A stretch of 19,553 nt of DNA from Promethearchaeota archaeon (lineage in GTDB: Archaea; Asgardarchaeota; Lokiarchaeia; Sigynarchaeales; SOKP01): the NCBI GenBank assembly GCA_030668025.1, contig DAOUUT010000032.1, forward strand, positions 1 to 19,553, in the 5' to 3' direction. Made by a program: the position numbers and the translations under genes. Under the pieces are notes generated by a model. The model worked only from the letters and a program-made list of their open reading frames with translations, was not told where the DNA came from and made no database searches. Position 1 is the stretch's first letter. Each line of letters opens with the position of its first letter. This document shows, one piece after another, positions 1-6,897 of this stretch.

Positions 1-1476
1 ATGGGTTGTTATGGCAATAAAATAATTAAAACCCCCAATTTAGATAGGTTTGCTAAAGAAAATGTAAGGTTTTCTAACGCTTTCTGTGTATGTCCTATGT
101 GTATGCCTAATAGAGCCACGATGTTAACTGGATACTATCCTAACGTCCATGGAGTGCGAAGTAACGGGATAAATTTACCAAAAGATCTGCCGACAATAAC
201 TCAAACGCTTGTAAACAGAGGTTATCATACTATTACTGTAGGTAAGACACATTACAACACTTGGACGCCAAGATACGACCCAAAAATACAATCTGCAGAG
301 GATTTTCAAGACTGGAAAACTAGAAACCCTAAAGGTAATCATCTAGCACATGAGAATTTTCCACTCCCCTATTATGGGTTTGAGGAAGTCGATTTAGTTG
401 TAGGCCATGGTAACGCATGCTCGGGACACTATCTTGAATGGATAGAAGAAAGAGATCCTAAACTTGCGAAAAAAATTGTAGATGAGTATTCAAATAAAGT
501 ACCTGCTCTCGAAATCTTTTATGAAAGTTGGGTTCCTATAGAGCTTTATAATACTACTTACATTCAAAATAATACAATATCTTTTTTAGAAAGATACTCT
601 AAAGGAAAATATGGAGAAAAACCTTTCTTTTTACACTGCTCTTTTCCCGATCCTCATCAACCAGTCTCACCACCTGGAAAGTATAGAGATATGTATAAAC
701 CAGAGGACATGGTACTTCCTGAAAATTTCCATAATATAAAGAACTTGTACGAACACCCTTATTTAAAAGAGCATTTAGAACATCCTCCCGCTAAAGACGC
801 ATTGTTACGCGAAGAAACAGAAGAAAATATAAGGAAGTTTATTGCCCTCAGCTACGGTTCTGTTTCTTTAATCGATTACGCTGTGGGTCAAATTTTAGCT
901 TCATTGGAAAAGCTCGGATTAGCAGAGAATACGATGGTGATCTTCACTTCAGATCATGGAGATTATATGGGAGACCATAGTTTAATATTAAAAGGAATCT
1001 CTCCCTTTAACGGTACCTTGCAAGTTCCTTTAATTTGGCGGGTTCCTGGCGTTACTAAATCTGCAGTCTCTGATGCGTTAATAAGTTCTGTAGATTTACC
1101 TAAAACTATTCTTGAGTTACTAAATATCAAGGAAAGACATAGACCGCCGGGAATGCAAGGCTATGATATGACACCAGTTTTGAAGAACCCTACGGAGGAA
1201 TTACGAGATTCCATTCTAATCACGGAAGACGAGGAAGTAGGTCCACGCGGACCCTTATATACGAGAATAGTTCATTTGATCACAAAAGATTTTAAATTAA
1301 CTAAATATGCTGAGTTGCCAGGGTACGGAGACCTTTTCGATCGAAAGAACGACAAGGCCGAACTAAATAATTTATGGGAAAAAGATCAAGAGCTAAGACT
1401 AAAATTATTGGACAAAATGTTCCACGAATATTCCATGACTCGAACTAGGTTCCCTACAAGAAATTCAGGATTCTAA
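1..1476 (+). CDS. Sulfatase (arylsulfatase/choline-sulfatase family), 5'-truncated by window edge
   Basis: Predicted hydrolase of sulfate esters, of the alkaline-phosphatase/sulfatase fold. The sulfatase signature C-x-P-x-R is present as CMPNR at residues 34-38 of the visible part, followed by ATMLTG. The Cys would need oxidation to formylglycine. A second metal-site motif, DHGD at 318-321 followed by GDH, is typical of the family. The frame is open from the first base. The family's N-terminal strand with the metal-binding Asp pair, which normally comes about 20 residues before the CYGN...TPNLDR segment, is missing. The ATG at base 1 is therefore an internal Met and the true start lies outside the window. 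No signal peptide can be judged. Substrate cannot be told from sequence. The 491 visible residues make the protein nearly full length. The stop is followed by a 39-base gap to the next gene on the same strand. Confidence 0.9.
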   Translation: MGCYGNKIIKTPNLDRFAKENVRFSNAFCVCPMCMPNRATMLTGYYPNVHGVRSNGINLPKDLPTITQTLVNRGYHTITVGKTHYNTWTPRYDPKIQSAEDFQDWKTRNPKGNHLAHENFPLPYYGFEEVDLVVGHGNACSGHYLEWIEERDPKLAKKIVDEYSNKVPALEIFYESWVPIELYNTTYIQNNTISFLERYSKGKYGEKPFFLHCSFPDPHQPVSPPGKYRDMYKPEDMVLPENFHNIKNLYEHPYLKEHLEHPPAKDALLREETEENIRKFIALSYGSVSLIDYAVGQILASLEKLGLAENTMVIFTSDHGDYMGDHSLILKGISPFNGTLQVPLIWRVPGVTKSAVSDALISSVDLPKTILELLNIKERHRPPGMQGYDMTPVLKNPTEELRDSILITEDEEVGPRGPLYTRIVHLITKDFKLTKYAELPGYGDLFDRKNDKAELNNLWEKDQELRLKLLDKMFHEYSMTRTRFPTRNSGF

Positions 1477-1515
1477 AAATCAAAGATAAGAGGTAAAATT
1501 ATTCCCTATTAGAAA

Positions 1516-2406
1516 ATGAAGTGGAAGACTAAAATAACTCAAATTTTAGGAATAAAATATCCCCTCGTAATGGGAGCTTTTGGGGGCTGGGGTAAAGCCG
1601 AATTTGCATCGTCTTTTTCAAACTCAGGTGGATTAGGAATAATAACTGCGCTAAACTTTCCAAATCCAGAGGATTTTAAGAAAGATTTACAAAAAATGAA
1701 AGAAGTAACTGACAAACCTTTTGGAATAAACCTTTCGTTGCCGCATCGCAGCTTAAAAGAAAATGGTGAAGATAAAGGAACCAAAAAAAGATATTTAGAC
1801 TATGTGGAAATAGCTCTCAAAGAAAACTGTACTATCTTTACAACCTCAGGATATAAATCTTCGTTCATCGGCACAAGAGTTCACGAAGCAGGGGGGTTAT
1901 GGTTTCATAAATGTGTGTTGGTAAAACACGCTATTTCAGCAGAAAAAGAGGGAGCAGATGGCGTTACTATAGTAGGTTTAGAAGGAACTGGATTTAAAAA
2001 TCCCTTATCAAATACTACTTTGGTTAATATAACGATGGCAAAAAAATTGCTTAAAGTCCCAATTATTGCCGCAGGTGGAATCGGAGACTCAAGAGGTTTT
2101 TTAGGGGCTCTAGCATTGGGTGCTGACGCGGTATGCTTAGGTACTGCTTTAATGGCTACTAAAGAATGCCCCGTGCCAGAAAGAATTAAGGAGAAGTGGC
2201 TAAATTTAGATACATTTGACGAGCAATTTCATAAAAAAATATACACTTTCAACGTAAAAAATTTTATGGCACCTTCAACGGCAATAGGACATCTTAATGA
2301 AATAGTCCCTATGAAAACCTTAATCGAGGAAATGATTAAAAACGCAGAGAATACATTGCATTCTTGGGGATATAATAATAACGAATTTAATACGCTTAAC
2401 AGCTAA
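1516..2406 (+). CDS. Nitronate monooxygenase / 2-nitropropane dioxygenase-like FMN TIM-barrel protein
   Basis: A 296-residue protein with the flavin-barrel pattern of the NMO/FabK family: N-terminal KYPLVMGAFGG (residues 14-24), NSGGLGIITA (36-45), the phosphate-binding AAGGIGD (185-191) and GADAVCLGTALM (202-213). Family members use FMN to oxidise nitronates or reduce enoyl-ACP. The segment where class I NMOs carry the catalytic His (around a GGH motif) reads GLEGTGFKN at 154-162 and has no His, so nitronate oxidation is doubtful. It could act on another substrate. It follows the sulfatase on the same strand after 39 bases with no evident terminator, so cotranscription is possible. No strong Shine-Dalgarno precedes the ATG. 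The family is clear but the reaction is unknown. Confidence 0.82.
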   Translation: MKWKTKITQILGIKYPLVMGAFGGWGKAEFASSFSNSGGLGIITALNFPNPEDFKKDLQKMKEVTDKPFGINLSLPHRSLKENGEDKGTKKRYLDYVEIALKENCTIFTTSGYKSSFIGTRVHEAGGLWFHKCVLVKHAISAEKEGADGVTIVGLEGTGFKNPLSNTTLVNITMAKKLLKVPIIAAGGIGDSRGFLGALALGADAVCLGTALMATKECPVPERIKEKWLNLDTFDEQFHKKIYTFNVKNFMAPSTAIGHLNEIVPMKTLIEEMIKNAENTLHSWGYNNNEFNTLNS

Positions 2407-2413
2407 AATGTTC

Positions 2414-2788
2414 CTATAATTCTTTTTTTGAATTCATCTTAAACCATTCTTTAATTTCATTAAATTTTTTTCCACCTTGAGCTACTTCCAGAGTAATTCT
2501 AAAAATATCTCCTTTAGGTGGAGAAAATTCATATCCATTTTTAGATAAAAAGATATATGCTAACAAAGACCCTATTCTTTTATTACCATCAGAAAAATAA
2601 TGGTTCTCTATAATTTCTTTATACAAAATAGTGACTTTCTCCCATATAGTTGGAACATCTTGGAAAGGAATTCCCCATTTAACCTTATCAAGAGTAGATA
2701 TCAATCCCTGACGATTTATTATGTCTCCTACTTCGATTTGATCTTTATATAAGGTTTCAATATATTCAACTGAAGGAATCCATAACAC
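2414..2788 (-). CDS. doc: Doc-type Fic-fold toxin (death-on-curing family)
   Basis: A 124-residue protein, close to the 126 residues of phage P1 Doc. The Fic core motif is complete: HYFSDGNKRIG at residues 63-73, giving His63, Phe65, Asp67, Asn69, Lys70 and Arg71. Fic enzymes that transfer AMP usually have Gly where Lys70 stands and a second Arg three residues after the first. Here the pattern is Doc-like (Lys, no second Arg), and P1 Doc is a kinase that inactivates elongation factor Tu. The target in this organism is unknown; archaeal EF1A would be the analogue. The start is GTG, and it overlaps the upstream antitoxin stop by one base (TAGTG), a sign of translational coupling. The gene converges on the flavoprotein gene with only seven bases between the stops. 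Confidence 0.87.
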   Translation of the reverse strand: MLWIPSVEYIETLYKDQIEVGDIINRQGLISTLDKVKWGIPFQDVPTIWEKVTILYKEIIENHYFSDGNKRIGSLLAYIFLSKNGYEFSPPKGDIFRITLEVAQGGKKFNEIKEWFKMNSKKEL

Positions 2789-3042
2789 TAATCTTCACCA
2801 AGTTTTCTCCATTCTTCGCCATATTTTTTCATAAATTTCTTAATTATTTTTCGATCTTCCTCTAAACTTTCCCCAGCTTCGATTCTTTGTGCTTCCAAAT
2901 ATTCCTTAAAATAATTCTGGATTAAGTATCGGACAACTTCTGCATCATTTTGTATTCCTAAAGCGGATTTAATAATATTAAAACGCGTTGAAAGATTACC
3001 TTTTAACTCAGTATGCAATATTTTTGGTTTTTCTTTTTCCAT
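2788..3042 (-). CDS. Putative antitoxin, ribbon-helix-helix-like, partner of Doc toxin
   Basis: A small charged protein of 84 residues encoded directly upstream of, and overlapping, the Doc toxin gene. Residues 9-48 (a short strand region LHTELKG, then STRFNIIKSALG, then DAEVVRYLIQNYFKEYLE) fit a ribbon-helix-helix DNA-binding fold. The rest (49-84) is a Lys/Glu-rich helix suited to binding a toxin. Phage P1 Doc is paired with Phd, which has a different fold, so this would be a non-canonical pairing. The role as antitoxin and autorepressor is inferred from position, size, gene order and overlap. No known Fic-inhibitory S/T-x-x-x-E-G/N motif is visible. An A/T palindrome lies 46 bases before the ATG. 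Confidence 0.75.
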   Translation of the reverse strand: MEKEKPKILHTELKGNLSTRFNIIKSALGIQNDAEVVRYLIQNYFKEYLEAQRIEAGESLEEDRKIIKKFMKKYGEEWRKLGED

Positions 3043-3087
3043 TAAATCACTAAAAACATTTTTTATTAAATAATTATTATAGAATAT

Positions 3088-3108
3088 TATAATTTATTAT
3101 AAATTATA
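3088..3108. promoter_or_regulatory. A/T palindrome upstream of the toxin-antitoxin operon (possible operator)
   Basis: TATAATTTA, a three-base spacer TTA, then TAAATTATA: perfect 9-base arms. It lies 46-66 bases before the antitoxin ATG, within the AT-rich region that must hold the promoter. Toxin-antitoxin operons are usually autorepressed at such sites. Because the site contains only A and T in an AT-rich stretch, chance symmetry is a real alternative. Confidence 0.35.
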
Positions 3109-3159
3109 TATTTTTGTATCGAATTTAAATCGCTTCGCTTTTCGTATTGAGGTTGGTTA

Positions 3160-3327
3160 ATGTTAATGAAAAATGAAAAGAAAAAAGAAAAATCTGAGCT
3201 TGATGACAATAAAGTAGAGGAAATTTTCGAAGCAACTTGGAAGAATTGGGCATCCCGTAGAAAATGCGAGCAGACTCATGTACCAGAGTATATCAAAAGA
3301 AAAAACAAAAAGAATGAAAGTAAGTGA
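3160..3327 (+). CDS. Small lysine/glutamate-rich ORF, 55 residues, unknown function
   Basis: An ATG-to-TGA frame encoding 55 residues, starting MLMKNEKKKEK and ending KNKKNESK. The composition is strongly charged. A central stretch, EEIFEATWKNWASRRKCEQ (residues 20-38), could form one amphipathic helix, and a His-Val-Pro segment follows. A GAGGT that would pair with the 3' end of 16S rRNA lies eight bases before the ATG, an unusually good ribosome site for this window. A second ATG is two codons further on. It sits alone in the 445-base gap between the antitoxin and the pyrophosphatase genes. I recognise no family, and a chance frame remains possible. Confidence 0.45.
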   Translation: MLMKNEKKKEKSELDDNKVEEIFEATWKNWASRRKCEQTHVPEYIKRKNKKNESK

Positions 3328-3487
3328 TTGTATTCTTTAAATCTTTTTGAAATTTTGCTGTTCTTTCGTCATTTTTGTTAATAATTTTACAAAATTCAAA
3401 ATATTTATAGGATTTAGGCTAATAGAATAAATATTAATTATATCTTAATATAAAAATTTAAATAAAAAAAATAAAAAGTGAATAAAA

Positions 3488-5608
3488 ATGGCAGTGCCAA
3501 TAATTTTAGTTGTTGCACTAATCGCAGGGATAATTTCAATCGTTTTGGCCATATATTTTAGATCTTTAGTTTTAAAAGAAGATCCTGGTAACGAAAAAAT
3601 GCAAGAAGTCGCTGGATATATCGAAGACGGGGCTAAAGCATACATAAAAATCCAATATAAAGTTCTTGGAATCTTTGTAGGGGCACTTTTTTTAATAATG
3701 TTATTCTTACTTCCTAATTTGACGAATCCTGGAACATTAAATTGGGAACAAGCGTTAGCGTACTTAATTGGTTGTGCGGGTTCTATGCTCGCAGGTTGGT
3801 TAGGGATGTATGTTGGTGTTAAAGCAAATACACGAGCAGCACAAGCTTGTACCAAAGGTACAAAAGATGGTTTCGATGTAGCTTTTTTTGGAGGAGCGGT
3901 AATGGGTTTAGCTGTAGTGGGAGTTGCTTTAATAGGCGTATCAATAATCTATTGGATTTTTCAGGCCCCTCTTATTGTGTTAGGGTTTAGCTTCGGTGCC
4001 AGTAGTATAGCTTTATTTATGAAGTGTGGCGGTGGAATTTTTACGAAAACGGCAGATGTAGGTGCTGATTTAGTCGGAAAGGCTGAATACAATTTACCTG
4101 AAGATGATCCAAGAAATCCAGCAACGATCGCTGATAATGTCGGTGATAATGTTGGCGACATAGCAGGAATGGGCAGTGACCTATTCGATTCTTATGTTGC
4201 ATCCATTGTTGCAGCAATGATGCTTGCGGCAGCTTTTGGGGTAATAGGTACCATTAGAGCCCCTTTCGCAAACGTAACATTAACAGCTACAGGAACTTCT
4301 GTATTTATCATTACTCCGGTTATTTATTGCAGCGTAGGGTTAATTGCTTCGCTTATAGGAATATATGTAATAAAGAGTAAAGGTTCAGACGAACCTGGAA
4401 AAGCTTTGAACACAGGAACTTATTTAGCAACTTTACTCTATTTTGCTTTCTCAGCTACGGTAACGATTGTTCTGTCAATGGGATTAGGAAACGAAGAGGT
4501 AAGCTTATTATGGCGAATTTGGGGCACATCAGCAATTGGACTTGGATCTGGTATTGTTTTAGGTTTTACGAGCGATTATTTTACTCGGGAAGATAAAACA
4601 CCAACAAAAAATATAGCTCATGCTGCTGAAGAAGGTCATGCGGTTGTAATTCTTTCTGGTTTTTCATATGGACTTCTAAGTGTCGTTCCTCCTGCAATAG
4701 GAGTTATAGTTGCTATGGCAATTTCATTTTGGTTAGCTGGTGTATTTGGTGTAGCAATGGCTGCTGTTGGAATGTTATCAATTGTAGGAACAATAGTAAC
4801 AAATGATGCGTATGGTCCAATCGTTGATAATGCAAGAGCAATTGCAGAACAAGGAGAATTAGGTGATGAAGTAATTAGAACTGCTGATAAATTAGATTCT
4901 GCTGGTAATACCGCCAAAGCAATTACAAAGGGATTCGCAATTGGAGCTGCGAACTTAACCGTTATGGCTTTAATGTTTTCCTTTGCAGAAGAGGCTGGTA
5001 TTACTGTTATGGATTTATTAAGCGTCAATGTTCTAATAGGTGCCTTTATAGGTGTTGTTATACCTGCCTTGTTCTCGGCATTATTGATATTAGCTGTCCA
5101 AAGAAACGCAGCGAAGATGGTCGATGAAATTCGTAGGCAATTTGAAGAAAACCCAAAAATATTAACAGGTGAAGAGCCCGCTGATTTCCAAAAAACAATT
5201 GATATTGCAACAAAAGGTTCATTGCGTGAGTTAATTATACCAAGTATTCTTTCTATAACCGTTCCTATTGGTGTTGGAATTCTTTTTGGTGTAGCTTCCT
5301 TAGGAGCATTCTTAGCTGGAGCTATCTTATCAGGATTTGTATTCGCAGTGTTTATGTCCAATGCCGGAGGGGCGTGGGATAACGCGAAGAAATGGATTGA
5401 AGACGGAAACTTAGGTGGAAAAGGAACTGAAGTACATAAAGCCAGTATAACGGGAGATACGGTCGGAGACCCCTTTAAAGACACCGCTGGTCCAAGCATT
5501 AACACTCTTTTAGTGGTAATGTCGCTTACTGCATCGATTTTCATGGGTTTAATTCTAATGTTTAACGGTGGAGCAGGGTTACTTGGAAACTTACTTGTTC
5601 TATTCTAA
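3488..5608 (+). CDS. hppA: Membrane-bound proton-translocating pyrophosphatase, K+-independent type
   Basis: Hydrolyses pyrophosphate and pumps H+ across the cytoplasmic membrane. At 706 residues it has the usual length and the many hydrophobic helices (about 16) of the family. The hallmark motifs are DVGADLVGKAE at residues 190-200 and DNVGDNVGD at 216-224, which bind Mg-PPi. The potassium-sensitivity site reads GNTAKA with Lys477. Established work links Lys at this position to K+-independent enzymes and Ala to K+-dependent ones, so a K+-independent H+ pump is predicted. The C-terminal Lys/Asp-rich segment (NAGGAWDNAKKWIEDG, HKASITGDTVGDPFKDTAGP) is also present. The gene stands alone. A TATA-like stretch near 3449-3456 would give a leader of about eight bases, and a T-run follows the stop. 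Confidence 0.97.
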   Translation: MAVPIILVVALIAGIISIVLAIYFRSLVLKEDPGNEKMQEVAGYIEDGAKAYIKIQYKVLGIFVGALFLIMLFLLPNLTNPGTLNWEQALAYLIGCAGSMLAGWLGMYVGVKANTRAAQACTKGTKDGFDVAFFGGAVMGLAVVGVALIGVSIIYWIFQAPLIVLGFSFGASSIALFMKCGGGIFTKTADVGADLVGKAEYNLPEDDPRNPATIADNVGDNVGDIAGMGSDLFDSYVASIVAAMMLAAAFGVIGTIRAPFANVTLTATGTSVFIITPVIYCSVGLIASLIGIYVIKSKGSDEPGKALNTGTYLATLLYFAFSATVTIVLSMGLGNEEVSLLWRIWGTSAIGLGSGIVLGFTSDYFTREDKTPTKNIAHAAEEGHAVVILSGFSYGLLSVVPPAIGVIVAMAISFWLAGVFGVAMAAVGMLSIVGTIVTNDAYGPIVDNARAIAEQGELGDEVIRTADKLDSAGNTAKAITKGFAIGAANLTVMALMFSFAEEAGITVMDLLSVNVLIGAFIGVVIPALFSALLILAVQRNAAKMVDEIRRQFEENPKILTGEEPADFQKTIDIATKGSLRELIIPSILSITVPIGVGILFGVASLGAFLAGAILSGFVFAVFMSNAGGAWDNAKKWIEDGNLGGKGTEVHKASITGDTVGDPFKDTAGPSINTLLVVMSLTASIFMGLILMFNGGAGLLGNLLVLF

Positions 5609-5636
5609 TTCAAAATATTAAGCAAAAATAAAATAA

Positions 5637-5656
5637 TTTCTTTCTTTTTTTTATAA
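5637..5656 (+). terminator. T-rich terminator after hppA
   Basis: About 30 bases after the hppA stop the plus strand carries a pyrimidine run, a TTTC repeat followed by nine T. This is typical of intrinsic termination in archaea, which needs a T-tract and no hairpin. Confidence 0.5.
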
Positions 5657-5669
5657 TTTTGTAAAAGAC

Positions 5670-5677
5670 TATATAAG
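5670..5677 (+). promoter_or_regulatory. TATA box of the GNAT acetyltransferase gene
   Basis: TATATAAG, centred about 22 bases before the ATG at 5695 and about 28 before the in-frame ATG at 5701. The usual TATA-to-start-site distance in archaea would put transcription close to the second ATG, implying a leaderless mRNA. Confidence 0.5.
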
Positions 5678-5694
5678 GAATTATCTATTAAACA

Positions 5695-6480
5695 ATGATT
5701 ATGGAAAATTCAATATCAGAGACATTAATTGAGTCTATTGAAAAAAATTTAGATGATTTTTATATTAAATGTTCAAACCATCCCAATTTCGAATTAAATA
5801 TGACTGATAAAATAAGCTGGATATCCCCAAAGAAAGCTGATTGGCCAAGTTGTATATTTCGAGCTAATTTTAAAAATACTAATATTAATAATGAAATTAA
5901 AAAAGTTAAAAAATTAATACAAGCAAATAAAGTACCTAATGCTTGGACGGTTGGACCATTGACAAAACCATTAAATCTCGGTGAGATGCTTGAAAGGCAC
6001 GGATTTTTGAATGTTTATCATCAAGTAGGAATGGCTCTAAATCTATCAGTTTTAGAAGATTCAATAGTAAAAAAATATAATTTTGATATTAAAATAATAG
6101 AAAATGAAGAAAATATTAAAGATTGGTCTAAAATAGTATCTTCAGTTTTTAATATAAAAGTAGATAATGAATTATTAAAATACTTACTAATACAGAATGA
6201 AATAAAATTCTATATTGGCATTTTTGATGGAAAAGTAGTTTCAGCATTAATGCTCTATCTTATTCCCGGAGTTGCAGGACTTCATGCGGTTAGTACCTTA
6301 CCAGACTATAGAAAAAAAGGTTTTGCTCTTATATTGAGTAGGAAAGCATTATTGGATGCCTATACTCTAGGGTATAAAATTGGTGTCCTTCAAGCTTCCT
6401 CAACTGGTCAATATGTTTACAGAAAACTAGGTTTTAAGAACATGTGTGATATAAATTCCTATGCTATAAATGAAGAATGA
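5695..6480 (+). CDS. GNAT-family N-acetyltransferase
   Basis: A 261-residue protein whose C-terminal half matches the GNAT acetyl-CoA fold. Strand-loop-helix motif A is LHAVSTLPDYRKKGFALIL (residues 196-214), with the pyrophosphate loop R206-K-K-G209-F-A211. It is followed by LGYKIGVLQAS and YVYRKLGFKNM (241-250), which match motif B. The N-terminal half (1-125) is less conserved and may be a second, degenerate GNAT-like domain, as in tandem GNAT proteins. The acceptor substrate cannot be predicted. Two in-frame ATGs, at 5695 and 5701, are possible; the TATA spacing slightly favours 5701. No Shine-Dalgarno is present. The RNase P RNA gene follows on the same strand but has its own promoter. 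Confidence 0.85.
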   Translation: MIMENSISETLIESIEKNLDDFYIKCSNHPNFELNMTDKISWISPKKADWPSCIFRANFKNTNINNEIKKVKKLIQANKVPNAWTVGPLTKPLNLGEMLERHGFLNVYHQVGMALNLSVLEDSIVKKYNFDIKIIENEENIKDWSKIVSSVFNIKVDNELLKYLLIQNEIKFYIGIFDGKVVSALMLYLIPGVAGLHAVSTLPDYRKKGFALILSRKALLDAYTLGYKIGVLQASSTGQYVYRKLGFKNMCDINSYAINEE

Positions 6481-6518
6481 CTAATAGTAAAAAATGCAAC
6501 AACATTTTATAATAATTA

Positions 6519-6529
6519 TATATTTAAAG
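6519..6529 (+). promoter_or_regulatory. TATA-like promoter element of RNase P RNA
   Basis: The element TATATTTAAAG is centred about 26 bases before base 6551, where the closing P1 helix of the RNase P RNA begins. That is the standard archaeal TATA-to-start distance, and it supports 6551 as the RNA 5' end. Confidence 0.55.
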
Positions 6530-6550
6530 TAAAGACTCTTTCTTAATCTT

Positions 6551-6878
6551 GACACATGAGATATGGGGCTGACGGTAGTCATTGAACTGCTGAGGAACCT
6601 CACCTCACTTTCCAAGCAAGGAGTAGATAACTACTACGGTGAAAATCGTATTTTAGCAACTGAAACGGCACTGCCCTTTTACGTACATTAATGACTTGGA
6701 TTTAAGCCAGAGAAATTGTAATTGGGAACGGTTGGAACGAGCTAAAACCTTGGTGTAAGGCCAAATGAAGGCGATGAGTATTTGGAACGAGCTTTAGGTA
6801 GGCCGCATAGTTTGATGCCCCACCTATTTCTTGGTAACGAGAAATAGAACAAAAAGGTGGGTATATATCTCAGGTGTC
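6551..6878 (+). ncRNA. rnpB: RNase P RNA (archaeal)
   Basis: The catalytic RNA that trims tRNA 5' leaders, about 328 bases. The two ends form helix P1: 6551-6564 pairs with 6865-6878 with a single A/G mismatch. Conserved elements come in order: a P3 hairpin near 6574-6591; GAGGAACCUC at 6592-6601; the P4 strand CUCACCU (6599-6605), which pairs with AGGUGGG (6855-6861) with one G-U pair; GAAACGGC near 6662-6669; the universal GUAAGGCCAAAU at 6755-6766; and AGAAC (6846-6850) just before the second P4 strand. The P4 and GUAAGGCCAAAU cores are diagnostic of RNase P. No protein frame of note occurs here. A T-run follows at once. The exact ends are inferred from P1. Confidence 0.93.
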
Positions 6879-6891
6879 GCTTTTTATCTTT
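6879..6891 (+). terminator. T-rich terminator of RNase P RNA
   Basis: GC followed by five T, then further T-rich bases directly after the P1 helix. It lies between the RNA and the convergent cysteine-rich gene, whose stop is at 6898. Confidence 0.5.
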
Positions 6892-6897
6892 CTAAAT

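Noticed and set aside
3445..3855. A 136-codon minus-strand frame over the start of hppA
   Set aside because: Antisense shadow of hppA with no recognisable domain and no ribosome site.
4636..5544. A 302-codon open frame on the minus strand
   Set aside because: It lies wholly inside hppA in antisense. Its translation is Ala/Ile/Pro/Thr-rich as expected from the reverse of membrane helices, with no motif.
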